Positions 44,941 to 55,339 of a stretch of 64,000 nt of DNA are shown in pieces. The position numbers were made by a program, and so were the translations under genes. Under the pieces are notes generated by a model, which did no database searches, was not told the origin of the DNA, and saw nothing but the letters and a program-made list of their open reading frames with translations. The stretch comes from Ureibacillus terrenus (GTDB lineage: Bacteria > Bacillota > Bacilli > Bacillales_A > Planococcaceae). Every line of letters begins with the position of its first letter. The first letter of the stretch is position 1. The DNA is taken from NCBI RefSeq assembly GCF_006569205.1, contig NZ_VIGD01000008.1, forward strand, positions 1-64,000. Reading direction: 5' to 3'.

Positions 44941-46407
44941 GTGCTGAAGGTGGAACATATTTCGGGCGGCTATCAACAAACCCCGATCATTCATGATATT
45001 TCCTTTGAAGTCCAGAAAGGGGAGTTCCTCGGCATTTTGGGTCCGAACGGATGCGGGAAATCCACGTTGATCAAAATAATCAGCGGGATTATAAAACCGT
45101 CTTCGGGAAGGGTTTTCATCGACGGGACGCCGATCGAAAAGCTTTCCAAGCGTCAGTTGGCGAAGAAGATGACCGTGCTGCCGCAAATCCAGAACAACGC
45201 TTTTCCGGCGACGGTTCGGGAAACGGTGGAAATCGGCCGCTATCCGCACCAGACCGGGTTCTTCTCCAGCTGGTCGGAAGAAGATGAAAAAGCGGTCATC
45301 AAGGCGATGGAACTCACGGATGTATTGAAATATCAGGACACCAATGTGGAATTTTTGTCCGGCGGGGAAAGGCAGCGGGTATTCATTGCCCAGGCGCTGG
45401 CCCAATCTTCGGAGCTGCTGATATTGGACGAGCCTACCAACCATCTTGATATTGCCCATCAAAAACAAATTTTGGATATGATCCGCCGGGAAGTGACGGA
45501 GCACGGGCTCACCGTCGTGGCGGTCTTCCATGACATCAATCTGGCTTCCCTATACTGCGACCATTTGCTGTTGATGGAGGCGGGCAGGATGAAAGCCTAC
45601 GGAGAGCCCCATGAAGTCATTATTGAGCAGCAGCTGATGGAAGTGTACGAAGCGCGCATCTCCACCCAGGCCCATCCGGAGCAGCCGAAGCCGCAAATGG
45701 CCATTTTGCCGGATTTTGAGGATGAGAAAAAGGAAAAAACGGTTTCTTTATCCAATATACAAATGGGTGCGGATTATGTCGCCTTCATCGCGGACTTCCC
45801 ATTGAAAGTGCTGTCTTCGGCCGTGCACAATGCCGGGCTTGGATGGTACAGGACGTTCATCAACCGCACCGTCCCGCCGGAGTATGATATCGAGAATGTG
45901 CAAACGGAATTTATGCAATATATTATGAATAACGGCTTTTCACCGACGAATACGGTAGGCATGATGACGGCGGTGGATACGAAAAAGGCGGTCATGAAGG
46001 AGTATCCGGCTTCATTCGGCAGCCTCATCGTCATTGTCACGGCGGGAATCGGCGGGGCGGTCGATGTTTCCCGCGCCTATCAACAGACCGTATTCCAGCC
46101 CATCGGCACCATCAACACCTGGGTCATCATCAACGGAAAGTTGTCCGATGAAGCCTTCGTGCAGGGGATGATGACGGCGACGGAAGCCAAATCGAAAGCC
46201 TTGCAGACCGAAAACGTCATGGATAAATGGTCCAATACCATCGCCACGGGAACGCCGACGGACAGCCTGCTCGTGGCTGCCACGCAGCACGGCAAGTACA
46301 TGCAATACGCCGGTCCGATCACGGAAGTCGGAAAAATGATAGGCAAAGGGGTTTATGAAGCGACGGTGGAAGCCATCCGAATTTATAAAAGGGAGATGGA
46401 GCAATGA
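44941..46407 (+). CDS. Fusion of cobalamin ABC ATPase and CbiZ adenosylcobinamide amidohydrolase
   Basis: A 488-residue two-domain protein. Residues 1 to about 240: ABC ATPase with Walker A GPNGCGKSTLI, signature LSGGERQRVFIAQAL and Walker B LLILDEPTNHLDI. From about residue 265: a CbiZ domain (NAGLGWYRTFINRTVPPEYD; NTVGMMTAVDTKKA; VIVTAGIGGAVDVSRA; ATGTPTDSLLVAATQ), which clips the tail from salvaged (pseudo)cobamides. This is the YvrA arrangement, joining uptake to remodelling. GTG 44941 is eight bases after GGGG. The stop overlaps the next start (ATGA). Confidence 0.92.
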   Translation: MLKVEHISGGYQQTPIIHDISFEVQKGEFLGILGPNGCGKSTLIKIISGIIKPSSGRVFIDGTPIEKLSKRQLAKKMTVLPQIQNNAFPATVRETVEIGRYPHQTGFFSSWSEEDEKAVIKAMELTDVLKYQDTNVEFLSGGERQRVFIAQALAQSSELLILDEPTNHLDIAHQKQILDMIRREVTEHGLTVVAVFHDINLASLYCDHLLLMEAGRMKAYGEPHEVIIEQQLMEVYEARISTQAHPEQPKPQMAILPDFEDEKKEKTVSLSNIQMGADYVAFIADFPLKVLSSAVHNAGLGWYRTFINRTVPPEYDIENVQTEFMQYIMNNGFSPTNTVGMMTAVDTKKAVMKEYPASFGSLIVIVTAGIGGAVDVSRAYQQTVFQPIGTINTWVIINGKLSDEAFVQGMMTATEAKSKALQTENVMDKWSNTIATGTPTDSLLVAATQHGKYMQYAGPITEVGKMIGKGVYEATVEAIRIYKREMEQ

Positions 46408-46964
46408 AAATTTATACAAAAACAGGGGACAAAGGTAAAACAAGTCTGATCGGGGGACGGGTGCCGAAAGACCATCTGCGGGTGGAAGCGTACGGCACGA
46501 TCGACGAATTGAATGCCTTTATCGGAAAGGCCGCGTCGGAATTGGATCCGGCCAAATTCCAGGACATCCTCAAAGACCTCGAAACGATCCAGCATGAGCT
46601 GTTCGACTGCGGCGGCGATTTGGCCAACGTGATGAAAGAGCGGAAATATAAATTGCAGGAAGCTTCCATCGAAGCGTTGGAGAAGCGGATTGACGCGCTT
46701 TCCGAAGAATTGCCGCCATTGAAGCGCTTTATTCTGCCGGGGGGAGCTCCCGCAGCGGCGACCCTTCATATCGCGCGGACCGTGACAAGACGCGCGGAAC
46801 GCCAAGTGGTGAAATTGATGAATTCGGAAGAAGATGTGCCGGCGGTCGTCCAAAAATATTTGAACCGGCTGTCGGATTATTTCTTTGTGGCCGCACGGGC
46901 CGTCAATTTCCGGCTGAACGTGAAAGATGTGGAATATATCCGCAGCGGCGATGTATTCAGATAA
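46404..46964 (+). CDS. ATP:cob(I)alamin adenosyltransferase, PduO type (YvqK)
   Basis: A 186-residue PduO-type enzyme that makes adenosylcobalamin. MKIYTKTGDKGKTSLIGGRVPKDHLRVEAYGTIDELNAFIG is the ATP-binding start, and FILPGGAPAAATLHIARTVTRRAERQVV the conserved C-terminal helix with the RxxxRRAER motif. It is coupled to the CbiZ fusion by a four-base overlap. Its product is the cofactor of IcmF, encoded 9 kb downstream. Confidence 0.94.
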   Translation: MKIYTKTGDKGKTSLIGGRVPKDHLRVEAYGTIDELNAFIGKAASELDPAKFQDILKDLETIQHELFDCGGDLANVMKERKYKLQEASIEALEKRIDALSEELPPLKRFILPGGAPAAATLHIARTVTRRAERQVVKLMNSEEDVPAVVQKYLNRLSDYFFVAARAVNFRLNVKDVEYIRSGDVFR

Positions 46965-46975
46965 ATATGGAGATT

Positions 46976-47026
46976 GGAAAATCCGGGCAATGCTCTTAAA
47001 AATGCCCGGATTTTGATTTTTTGAAA
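46976..47026 (+). terminator. Terminator of the cobalamin operon
   Basis: AAAATCCGGGCA (46978-46989) pairs with TGCCCGGATTTT (47003-47014), then TGATTTTTTG. Confidence 0.87.
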
Positions 47027-47147
47027 AAAGATTTTCCCTATTGTTTCAGGATATTTTGTCAATCATAAAAATTTACTATTTGTCATAGATACAAAATATA
47101 GTATCATATTTCAAAGAACGAAATTTTTAGAAATTTTCGAATAGTTG

Positions 47148-47176
47148 TTGACTGAATGCTCATTCATAATTAAAAT
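47148..47176 (+). promoter_or_regulatory. fadF promoter with embedded palindromic operator
   Basis: TTGACT (47148-47153), 17-base spacer, TAAAAT (47171-47176). The palindrome TGAATGCTCATTCA (47153-47166) fills the spacer and resembles the half-sites of the B. subtilis FadR box (TGAATGA…TCATTCA) but with closer spacing. A TetR-family repressor bound here would block RNA polymerase. A CodY-like AATTTTTAGAAATTT lies at about 47121. Confidence 0.65.
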
Positions 47177-47247
47177 GAAGGGTAAAGACAGAAAATGTAA
47201 AGCGGTTCCATTTACAAAAGGACCAAATATTTCAGGGGGGAGTAGAA

Positions 47248-49404
47248 ATGAATTTTCAGCTGGTGAACGGAATACTGTTCGCAGCAGTGGTTTTATACGC
47301 CGTTTATCTCTTTCTTTATTCAGTGGTTACAAGATTGCAATATATCAAGCTCGGAAAAGAGGAGAAACTGGATCTGACCTTCAAAGACCGGTTTGAGAAC
47401 TTTTGGGTCAATGTCGTTGGCCAAAAGAAATTGCTGAAAGACCGGAAGAGCGGACTGATGCACCTCGTTTTATTCTATGCGTTCTTTATTATTCAGCTGG
47501 GACTCATTGAATTGATCATCAAAGCGTTTGTTCCGGGCTATACTTTTCCTCTGGGGAAAAACCATGAATTCTTTACATTCATCCAGGAATGGACCATGTT
47601 TTTGATGCTATGTGCGCTCATTTATGCGGCTTACCGCCGTTACGGGGAAAAGCTTGAGCGCCTGCAATGGAAGCGCGACCAAAAGGCGGCTTTCGTGTAT
47701 ATCGCGCTGATTACGCTGTGCGTTTCCCTTTTCTTGGCATTAGGGTTTGAAACGGTGGCGCTCGGGGATGAACCGGACTTCATCATGGCGCCGTTTTCCG
47801 GCTTCGTGGCCCTCGTGTTTGGCGGTTTGAACCCGGATGTGGCGAATGTGCTCTTTTATGTATTCTGGTGGGTACATATGCTTGCCGTATTCACATTCCT
47901 GGTATTTGTGCCTCAATCCAAGCAGTTCCACGAAGTCTTTGTGACAATCGGGCTTTTCTTCAAAAGGGCGAAGAAGGCCGGACGCCTGCGCAAAATCGAC
48001 TTTGACGATGAAGAGGCCGAATCCTTCGGGGTTGGGAAAATTGAAGATTTCACCCGTATTCAATTAATGGATTTATATTCCTGCGTGGAATGCGGCCGCT
48101 GTACAAACATGTGTCCGGCAACAGGCACAGGAAAAATGCTTTCGCCGATGGATTTGATGATCAAACTGCGCGACCATTTGACGTATACGGGAGCGGTGGT
48201 GACGAAGAGAAAGCCTTGGGTGCCCGGCTTTGTCTGGAACAAAACGAAAGGAAACCAATTGGCCATGGCGGCGGGCGCTGAAGGGGCGGTCATCGAGGAC
48301 ATTTATTCTCCTTCATTGATCGGCGATGTCATCACGGAAGAGGAAATCTGGGCATGTACAACATGCCGCAACTGTGAAGACCAATGCCCGGTCATGAATG
48401 AACATGTCCATAAAATCATCGACCTCCGCCGTTATTTGACGATGACGGAAGGACGCATCAACCCGGATGCGCAGCGGGCGTTGAACAATATCGAACGCCA
48501 AGGAAATCCATGGGGTCTGAACCGCAAAGAGAGGGAAAACTGGCGCGATTTGGATCCGGCCGTGCATATTCCGACAGTGAAAGAAGCGGCGAAATCCGAA
48601 GAAGGCTTCGAGTACCTCTTCTGGGTAGGTTCCATGGGTTCATACGACAGCCGTTCCCAAAAAATCGCAATGTCCTTCGCGCGTTTGTTGAATGCGGCAG
48701 GCGTGAAGTTCGCGATTTTGGGAAATAAAGAGAAAAACTCCGGCGATACGCCAAGACGCCTTGGAAACGAGTTCCTGTTCCAGGAGCTGGCGGAAGGCAA
48801 CATCAAAGAATTCGAGAAATACGGCGTGAAGAAGATTGTGACGATCGACCCGCACGCTTACAACATCTTCAAAAACGAATACAAAGATTTCGGATGGGAA
48901 GGGGAAGTGTACCACCATACCGAACTCTTGCACAAGCTCATTGAAGAAGGAAAATTGACATTGAACTATCCGGTGAATGAAACGATCGTTTTCCACGATT
49001 CCTGCTACTTGGGCCGCTACAACAATGTGTATGACGCGCCTCGGGAAATCTTGAAAGCCATCCCTGGCGTGAAGCTGGTGGAAATGGAGCGCAACCGCGA
49101 AACGGCGATGTGCTGCGGTGCGGGCGGCGGATTGATGTGGATGGAAGACCGTGTCGGAAACCGCATCAACGTGGCGCGTACGGAACAGGCGCTTGCGACA
49201 AACGCATCCGTGATTTCTGCCGGCTGTCCATACTGCTTGACGATGCTCACGGACGGTACGAAAGCGAAGGAAGTGGAAGACCAAATCAAGACATATGATG
49301 TATGTGAATTGTTGGAACGCTCCGTCTTCGGGGAAAAAGTGAAGGAAGAAGCGGCGGAAGAAACGGCTGTTCCGGAAGAAGAAGCGGCAGTGGAAACGCA
49401 ATAA
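47248..49404 (+). CDS. fadF: Membrane-bound iron-sulfur oxidoreductase (FadF/YwjF)
   Basis: A 718-residue heterodisulfide-reductase-like protein thought to pass electrons from acyl-CoA dehydrogenases/ETF to the quinone pool. Five or so membrane helices of nitrate-reductase-gamma type occupy residues 1-230; two 4Fe-4S motifs follow (CVECGRCTNMCPATGTG and CTTCRNCEDQCPV), then two CCG domains (FHDSCYLGRYN; MCCGAGGGLMWMED; SAGCPYCLTMLTDG). The C-terminus is Glu/Ala-rich. It stands before the acyl-CoA gene cluster with its own regulated promoter. Confidence 0.9.
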   Translation: MNFQLVNGILFAAVVLYAVYLFLYSVVTRLQYIKLGKEEKLDLTFKDRFENFWVNVVGQKKLLKDRKSGLMHLVLFYAFFIIQLGLIELIIKAFVPGYTFPLGKNHEFFTFIQEWTMFLMLCALIYAAYRRYGEKLERLQWKRDQKAAFVYIALITLCVSLFLALGFETVALGDEPDFIMAPFSGFVALVFGGLNPDVANVLFYVFWWVHMLAVFTFLVFVPQSKQFHEVFVTIGLFFKRAKKAGRLRKIDFDDEEAESFGVGKIEDFTRIQLMDLYSCVECGRCTNMCPATGTGKMLSPMDLMIKLRDHLTYTGAVVTKRKPWVPGFVWNKTKGNQLAMAAGAEGAVIEDIYSPSLIGDVITEEEIWACTTCRNCEDQCPVMNEHVHKIIDLRRYLTMTEGRINPDAQRALNNIERQGNPWGLNRKERENWRDLDPAVHIPTVKEAAKSEEGFEYLFWVGSMGSYDSRSQKIAMSFARLLNAAGVKFAILGNKEKNSGDTPRRLGNEFLFQELAEGNIKEFEKYGVKKIVTIDPHAYNIFKNEYKDFGWEGEVYHHTELLHKLIEEGKLTLNYPVNETIVFHDSCYLGRYNNVYDAPREILKAIPGVKLVEMERNRETAMCCGAGGGLMWMEDRVGNRINVARTEQALATNASVISAGCPYCLTMLTDGTKAKEVEDQIKTYDVCELLERSVFGEKVKEEAAEETAVPEEEAAVETQ

Positions 49405-49477
49405 AGATGGATGGATTGGCGCCGGGGAAAAGGATCGGCTCCGGCATTTCCAATGACATTGATGCCGATGGGATGGA

Positions 49478-49508
49478 AAAGGGCGAATGGAAGCATTCGC
49501 CCTTTTCT
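49478..49508 (+). terminator. Terminator of fadF
   Basis: AAGGGCGAATG pairs with CATTCGCCCTT, followed by TTCTTTTG. The stem is a GGGC variant of the GAGCGAATG stem used elsewhere in the window. Confidence 0.82.
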
Positions 49509-49544
49509 TTTGTTTTTGGAGGGTGTGGGGAAAGGGGCTGCAAT

Positions 49545-49905
49545 ACTTGGGGGATGGGGTCGTATCTTGGGCAGATGGGATTTTACCTTGGGCGGATAGG
49601 ATAGCAACTTGGGCAAAAGGAAGTCAACTTGGGCAGATGGAATTGCATCTCGGGCAAATGTGGATCCATCTCGGGCGGAAAGTACAGCATCATGGGTGGA
49701 TGGAATTGCATCATGGGCAGATAGGAAGTCAACTTGGGCAGATGGAATTGCATCATGGGCAGAAAGGGAACCCAGATAGAGTTGCATCTCGGGCGGATGG
49801 GAATCCATCATGGCAGGAAAAGATAGCATTCATGGGCGGAAAGGATGGCATCATGGACAGATGAGTATTAATCTTGTGAGGAAAGAATTGCATCTTGTAC
49901 AGAAA
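49545..49905. repeat. Degenerate 21-bp tandem repeat array, about 16 units, inverted orientation
   Basis: CTTGGGC[A/G]GATGG / CATGGGC cores (reverse complement of GCCCAAG) recur at 49572, 49593, 49614, 49634, 49655, 49676, 49697, 49718, 49739 and 49760: steps of 21 with one 20-base slip. They continue less regularly (a partial unit, then 49794, 49814, 49837, 49858, 49878, 49900). It lies between the fadF terminator and the thiolase promoter region, and is the same family as the arrays at 11340 and 42133. Confidence 0.9.
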
Positions 49906-50071
49906 AACCTGCCAAAATATGCGGTGCTTTTCATTCATTTTCATTTTTATGAAAAATGTAGTACCCCAAAAATAGGAAATTTATATTAAAATATTAAATT
50001 GTTTGAAAAATACAAAAAATAGAATTGCTAATCTTCTATACTTTCTGTAAAATATTATAACAGGAGGCAAA

Positions 50072-50097
50072 AAAGGAGTTTTTTGAACTCCGTTTTT
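50072..50097 (+). terminator. Small terminator-like hairpin upstream of the thiolase gene
   Basis: AGGAGTT-TTTTG-AACTCC followed by GTTTTTTCTTTT. It sits 100 bases before the thiolase gene and after a purine-rich AACAGGAGG, so it may be an attenuator or simply end upstream transcription. Confidence 0.5.
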
Positions 50098-50111
50098 TCT
50101 TTTACTATCGC

Positions 50112-50125
50112 CGAACGAGCGTTCA
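50112..50125. promoter_or_regulatory. Candidate TetR operator upstream of the acyl-CoA operon
   Basis: CGAACGAGCGTTCA is a near-perfect palindrome of the same length and layout as TGAATGCTCATTCA in the fadF promoter. AACG-N2-CGTT sites of this form are known operators of TetR-family acyl-CoA-responsive repressors. The TetR gene at 54651 is the obvious candidate to bind it. Confidence 0.5.
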
Positions 50126-50203
50126 GTCGTTTTACCGCTCGATTTTGTTAAAAATTTCTATTTCATTGATTTTTTAGGCACGTTCGAAAAAGGGGTGGAG
50201 TGT

Positions 50204-51391
50204 TTGAAAACAGTCATTTTAGATGGGGCAAGAACACCTTTCGGAAAATTTGGAGGCGCTTTATCGTCTCTCTCGGCATCGGATCTTGGAGGCGTTGCCA
50301 TCAAAGAAGCGCTGAAAAGGGCGGATGTTCGACCGGATCAAGTGGATGAAGTGATCATGGGAACGGTCCTTCAGGCCGGGCAGGGGCAAATCCCTTCCCG
50401 GCAGGCGGCCCACAAAGCGGGTATTCCCTGGTCCGTCAAAACGGAAACCATCAACAAAGTATGCGCTTCGGGATTGAGAAGCGTTACGCTTGCAGACCAA
50501 TTGATCCGGCTGGGAGAAGAGGAAGTCATCGTTGCCGGCGGTATGGAATCGATGTCCAATGCTCCCTATTACTTGATGAAAGGCCGATGGGGCTTGCGGA
50601 TGGGGGATTCATCACTGATTGACGGCATGATTTACGATGGTTTATCTTGTTCGTTCCATCCGGATAATGTGCATATGGGAACATATGGGAATGCGATAGC
50701 GAAAGAATTCAACATTACCCGGGAAGAGCAGGATGCCTGGTCCCTTCGAAGCCATCAAAGGGCCATTCGGGCGATCGAAGAAGGGAAGCTGGCGGAAGAA
50801 ATTGTGCCGGTGGAAGTGAAAACCCGGAAAGAAACAATCATCGTGAAGGAAGATGAAGCGCCCCGCAGAGATACATCTTTGGAAGCGCTAGCAAAATTGA
50901 AACCGGCCTTTGACAAGGACGGCACGATTACGGCAGGAAATGCGCCGGGCGTAAACGACGGAGCCTGCGCGCTTGTATTGATGAGCGAAAAACGGGCGCG
51001 GGAGGAAGGGCGCACGCCACTGGCTTACGTGCTCGCCCATGCGGAAGTGGCGGTCGAACCGCAAAACTTCCCGCAGACGCCGGGCATCGTAATCAATGAA
51101 ATTCTGAAGAAAACCGGCAAAACGATTGATGACATCGACCTGATCGAAATCAATGAAGCCTTTGCGGCTGTGGCTCTTGTAAGCAACCAGATTGCCGGAC
51201 TCGATCCGGAAAAAGTGAATGTCAATGGGGGAGCGGTTGCCCTCGGGCATCCGATCGGAGCTTCCGGAGCAAGAATCGTTCTGACCCTTTGCTATGAATT
51301 GAAGCGCCGCGGCGGAGGAATCGGCATTGCGGCCATTTGCTCGGGAGGCGGCCAGGGTGATGCCATCATGGTCGAAGTGCCAAAAAATTAA
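50204..51391 (+). CDS. Acetyl-CoA C-acetyltransferase (thiolase)
   Basis: A 395-residue thiolase. Nucleophilic Cys in [12 protein letters not shown], His in [14 protein letters not shown] and second Cys in [12 protein letters not shown]. It makes or cleaves acetoacetyl/3-ketoacyl-CoA. A TTG start at 50204 ([18 protein letters not shown]) follows AGGGGTGG with proper spacing; the GTG at 50195 overlaps that site. First gene of a run including 3-hydroxyacyl-CoA dehydrogenase, two acyl-CoA dehydrogenases and a regulator, similar to the mmg operon. Confidence 0.93.
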   Translation: MKTVILDGARTPFGKFGGALSSLSASDLGGVAIKEALKRADVRPDQVDEVIMGTVLQAGQGQIPSRQAAHKAGIPWSVKTETINKVCASGLRSVTLADQLIRLGEEEVIVAGGMESMSNAPYYLMKGRWGLRMGDSSLIDGMIYDGLSCSFHPDNVHMGTYGNAIAKEFNITREEQDAWSLRSHQRAIRAIEEGKLAEEIVPVEVKTRKETIIVKEDEAPRRDTSLEALAKLKPAFDKDGTITAGNAPGVNDGACALVLMSEKRAREEGRTPLAYVLAHAEVAVEPQNFPQTPGIVINEILKKTGKTIDDIDLIEINEAFAAVALVSNQIAGLDPEKVNVNGGAVALGHPIGASGARIVLTLCYELKRRGGGIGIAAICSGGGQGDAIMVEVPKN

Positions 51392-51416
51392 TTACACAAT
51401 AAATGGGGGAAAGGAA

Positions 51417-52271
<855 letters not shown>

Positions 52272-52283
52272 GGAGTGGAGCGG

Positions 52284-53414
52284 ATGAACCTGAATTTCAC
52301 CGAAGAGCAAGTCATGATGCGGGACATGGTGAGGGAATTTGCGCAGAACGAAATTGCGCCTTTCGTTGAAAGAATGGAAGCCGGCGAGTTTCCGAGGCCT
52401 ATTTTAAACAAAATGGCGGAGCTCGGGCTCATGGGCATTACCGTGCCGGAACAATACGGCGGTTCCGGAATGGATTTCACATCCTACATCATCGCCATCA
52501 ACGAACTCTCCAAGGTGAGCGCGGTGATCGGCGTCATCCTGTCCGTGCATACTTCCGTCGGCACCAACCCGATTCTATATTTCGGAACGGAAGAACAAAA
52601 ACGGAAATATGTTCCGAAGCTGGCGAAAGGGGAGTATTTGGGCGCCTTTTGCCTGACGGAACCATCCGCGGGAAGCGACGCGGCTTCCCTGAAATCCAGA
52701 GCGGAGAAAAAGGGAGACAAATACATCATCAATGGCTCCAAAATCTTCATCACCAATGGCGGCGAAGCGGACGTTTATATCGTCTTTGCCAAAACGGATC
52801 CGGAAAAAGGTTCCCGCGGGGTGACGGCATTCATTGTAGAGAAAGATACGCCGGGCCTCATCATCGGGAAAAATGAAGAAAAAATGGGACTGCACGGCTC
52901 AAAAACGGTGGAGCTGAGCTTTGAAAACATGGAAGTGCCGGCGGAAAACCGCCTCGGCGAAGAAGGGGAAGGCTTCAAAATCGCGATGGCCAACCTGGAC
53001 GTGGGGCGCATCGGCATTGCATCCCAGGCCCTCGGCATTGCGGAGGCGGCTTTGGATGCGGCGGTAAAGTATGCCAATGAGCGCCATCAGTTTGGAAAAC
53101 CGATCATTGCCAACCAAGGAATCGCCTTCAAGCTGGCGGACATGGCAACGGCGGTGGAAGCGGCAAGGCTGCTTGTATACCGGGCGGCGGACCTGCGCAC
53201 AAGGGGGCTTCCTTGCAGCAAGGAAGCGTCGATGGCGAAGCTGTTTGCATCCCAGACGGCAAGGGAAGTGGCCATCGAAGCGGTGCAGGTGTTCGGCGGA
53301 TACGGCTACACGAAAGATTATCCGGTGGAACGCTACTTCCGCGACGCCAAGATCACGGAAATCTACGAAGGCACAAGCGAAATCCAGCGCATCGTCATCA
53401 GCAAACACTTATAA
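52284..53414 (+). CDS. Acyl-CoA dehydrogenase 1 (short/branched-chain type)
   Basis: A 376-residue FAD enzyme. [14 protein letters not shown] and [13 protein letters not shown] form the FAD/substrate region, the catalytic Glu lies in [14 protein letters not shown]. This is the short-chain (butyryl/isobutyryl) type by sequence feel. AAGGAGTGGAGCGG ahead of ATG 52284 sets the start. A GC-rich stem (GCGCCGGC/GCCGGCGC, 53435-53463) without a T-run lies in the gap before the next gene. Confidence 0.93.
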   Translation: MNLNFTEEQVMMRDMVREFAQNEIAPFVERMEAGEFPRPILNKMAELGLMGITVPEQYGGSGMDFTSYIIAINELSKVSAVIGVILSVHTSVGTNPILYFGTEEQKRKYVPKLAKGEYLGAFCLTEPSAGSDAASLKSRAEKKGDKYIINGSKIFITNGGEADVYIVFAKTDPEKGSRGVTAFIVEKDTPGLIIGKNEEKMGLHGSKTVELSFENMEVPAENRLGEEGEGFKIAMANLDVGRIGIASQALGIAEAALDAAVKYANERHQFGKPIIANQGIAFKLADMATAVEAARLLVYRAADLRTRGLPCSKEASMAKLFASQTAREVAIEAVQVFGGYGYTKDYPVERYFRDAKITEIYEGTSEIQRIVISKHL

Positions 53415-53434
53415 GGGCGCCTGGCGTTCCCGAA

Positions 53435-53463
53435 GCGCCGGCACCTTTTGAAGCGGCCGGCGC
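53435..53463 (+). other. GC-rich stem-loop between the two acyl-CoA dehydrogenase genes
   Basis: GCGCCGGC (53435-53442) pairs perfectly with GCCGGCGC (53456-53463); no T-run follows. It could be a processing or mRNA-stability element that sets different levels for the two halves of the operon. Confidence 0.5.
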
Positions 53464-53507
53464 CCGGCGGGACAGCGCCCGATTGAATAAATGAAGGAGG
53501 ACTTGCA

Positions 53508-54647
53508 ATGAATTTCCAACTATCGGATGAACATCAACAATTGCGGGAAATGGTAAGAGATTTTGCACTGAACGAAGTAGCTCCAACAGCAAAGGAACGC
53601 GACGAACAAGCGCGTTTTGACCGGGAGATCTGGGACAAAATGGCGGAACTCGGCCTGACGGGCATTCCATGGCCGGAAGAATACGGAGGAGCAGGATTCG
53701 ACTACCTGGCATATGTGATTGCGGTGGAAGAATTATCCCGGGTATGCGCATCCACGGGGGTAACCCTTTCCGCGCACACATCCCTCGCAGGCTGGCCTGT
53801 ATATAAATTCGGTACGGAAGAACAAAAACAAAAATACCTTCGCCCGATGGCGGAAGGAAAGAAAATCGGCGCCTACTGCCTGACTGAACCGGGTTCAGGA
53901 AGCGACGCCGGCGGCATGAGAACGACGGCCGTCCTTGACGGGGACGAATATGTCATCAACGGTTCCAAAATCTTCATCACCAACGGCGGCATCGCCGATG
54001 TCTACATCGTCTTTGCGTTGACAAATCCGGAAGCAAGAACAAGAGGGGTAAGCGCATTTATCGTCGAACCAAGCTTCCCGGGCTTCCAAGTCGGCAAAAA
54101 AGAAGACAAAATGGGAATCCGTTCATCGCCTACAGCGGAAATCATCTTTGACAACTGCCGCGTGCCGAAAGAAAACTTGCTGGGCGAAGAAGGGCAAGGC
54201 TTCAAAATCGCCATGCAAACATTGGACGGCGGACGCAACGGAATTGCGGCCCAGGCGGTCGGAATCGCCCAAGGTGCGTTGGATGCAGCGGTAGAATATG
54301 CAAAAGAACGCGAGCAATTCGGAAAACCGATCATCGCAAACCAGGGAATCTCTTTCAAACTGGCGGATATGGCTACAGCTGTAGAAGCATCCAGACTACT
54401 TACTTATCAGGCAGCTTGGCTTGAATCCAATGGCTTGCCATACGGAAAAGCAAGCGCAATGGCAAAACTGATGGCGGGAGATACAGCGATGAAAGTGACA
54501 ACAGAAGCTGTGCAGGTCTTTGGCGGATACGGCTACACGAAAGAGTATCCGGTGGAACGCTTCATGCGCGACGCAAAAATCACGCAAATCTATGAAGGAA
54601 CGCAAGAGATCCAAAGACTTGTAATCTCTCGCATGTTGGCAAAATAA
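53508..54647 (+). CDS. acdA: Acyl-CoA dehydrogenase 2 (AcdA-like)
   Basis: A 379-residue FAD enzyme, clearly paralogous to the preceding gene. [48 protein letters not shown] and catalytic Glu in [17 protein letters not shown] are intact. GAAGGAGGACTTGCA precedes the ATG. Its place before icmF and rpoE agrees with B. subtilis acdA. Two enzymes in one operon suggests different chain length or branching. Confidence 0.93.
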   Translation: MNFQLSDEHQQLREMVRDFALNEVAPTAKERDEQARFDREIWDKMAELGLTGIPWPEEYGGAGFDYLAYVIAVEELSRVCASTGVTLSAHTSLAGWPVYKFGTEEQKQKYLRPMAEGKKIGAYCLTEPGSGSDAGGMRTTAVLDGDEYVINGSKIFITNGGIADVYIVFALTNPEARTRGVSAFIVEPSFPGFQVGKKEDKMGIRSSPTAEIIFDNCRVPKENLLGEEGQGFKIAMQTLDGGRNGIAAQAVGIAQGALDAAVEYAKEREQFGKPIIANQGISFKLADMATAVEASRLLTYQAAWLESNGLPYGKASAMAKLMAGDTAMKVTTEAVQVFGGYGYTKEYPVERFMRDAKITQIYEGTQEIQRLVISRMLAK

Positions 54648-54650
54648 CCT

Positions 54651-55289
54651 ATGGGCGACAAGAAGAAAATTGTCGTACAAACGTCCGTCAAAGATGAGAG
54701 CCTGATTGAATTAAGGCGCCAGCAAATCATCGAAGCGGGCGTCAAGCTGTTCAAAGAAAAAGGCTTTCATCGGGCGACGACGAGAGAAATTGCCAAAGCT
54801 GCTGGATTCAGTATCGGAACATTATACGAATACATCCGCACCAAGGAAGACGTGCTCTATCTGGTATGTGACCACATTTACAACAAAGTGACCGAATGTT
54901 TATCGGAGATTTCCACGAAAAAGGGGACCATCGAAGAATTGGAAAAGGCCATCCGGCAATATTTCCTTTTGATCGACCGCATGGTGGACGAATTCACCGT
55001 CATGTACCAGGAAACGAAGTCCTTGCCGAAGCAGGCGATGCAATACGTATTATCCAAAGAGCTGGAGATGGTTTCCCTGTTCGAAAAAATCCTCCACAAC
55101 TGCGTGAAGTCCGGGGAAATCAGTCTGACGGACCGGGAAATCTACCTGGCCGCGAACCATCTCGTTGTCCAGGGCCAAAGCTGGGCATTCCGGAAATGGG
55201 CATTCCACAAGAAATATACCATCGAAGACTTTATTGAAACGCAAATAAAATTATTTTTCTCAGGGATTCTTCATTTTCAGGAAAAATAA
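54651..55289 (+). CDS. TetR/AcrR-family regulator of the acyl-CoA operon
   Basis: A 212-residue repressor. The N-terminal helix-turn-helix is RRQQIIEAGVKLFKEKGFHRATTREIAKAAGFSIGTLYEYIRTKEDVLYLV; the C-terminal ligand domain is helical (AIRQYFLLIDRMVDEFTVMYQETKSLPKQAM). It begins three bases after the acdA stop with no good ribosome site, so it depends on coupling. Such regulators in icmF clusters are expected to sense acyl-CoA; the palindromes at 47153 and 50112 are candidate targets. Confidence 0.88.
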   Translation: MGDKKKIVVQTSVKDESLIELRRQQIIEAGVKLFKEKGFHRATTREIAKAAGFSIGTLYEYIRTKEDVLYLVCDHIYNKVTECLSEISTKKGTIEELEKAIRQYFLLIDRMVDEFTVMYQETKSLPKQAMQYVLSKELEMVSLFEKILHNCVKSGEISLTDREIYLAANHLVVQGQSWAFRKWAFHKKYTIEDFIETQIKLFFSGILHFQEK

Positions 55290-55294
55290 AATTG

Positions 55295-55339
55295 GACACC
55301 GCTCGCTGCAAACGGCCTCTCCGTTTGCAAAGCGGTGTT
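55295..55339 (+). terminator. Terminator after the TetR gene
   Basis: ACACCGCT…TGCAAACGG pairs with CCGTTTGCA…AGCGGTGT; TTTTATC follows. It separates icmF from the operon before it. Confidence 0.85.
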
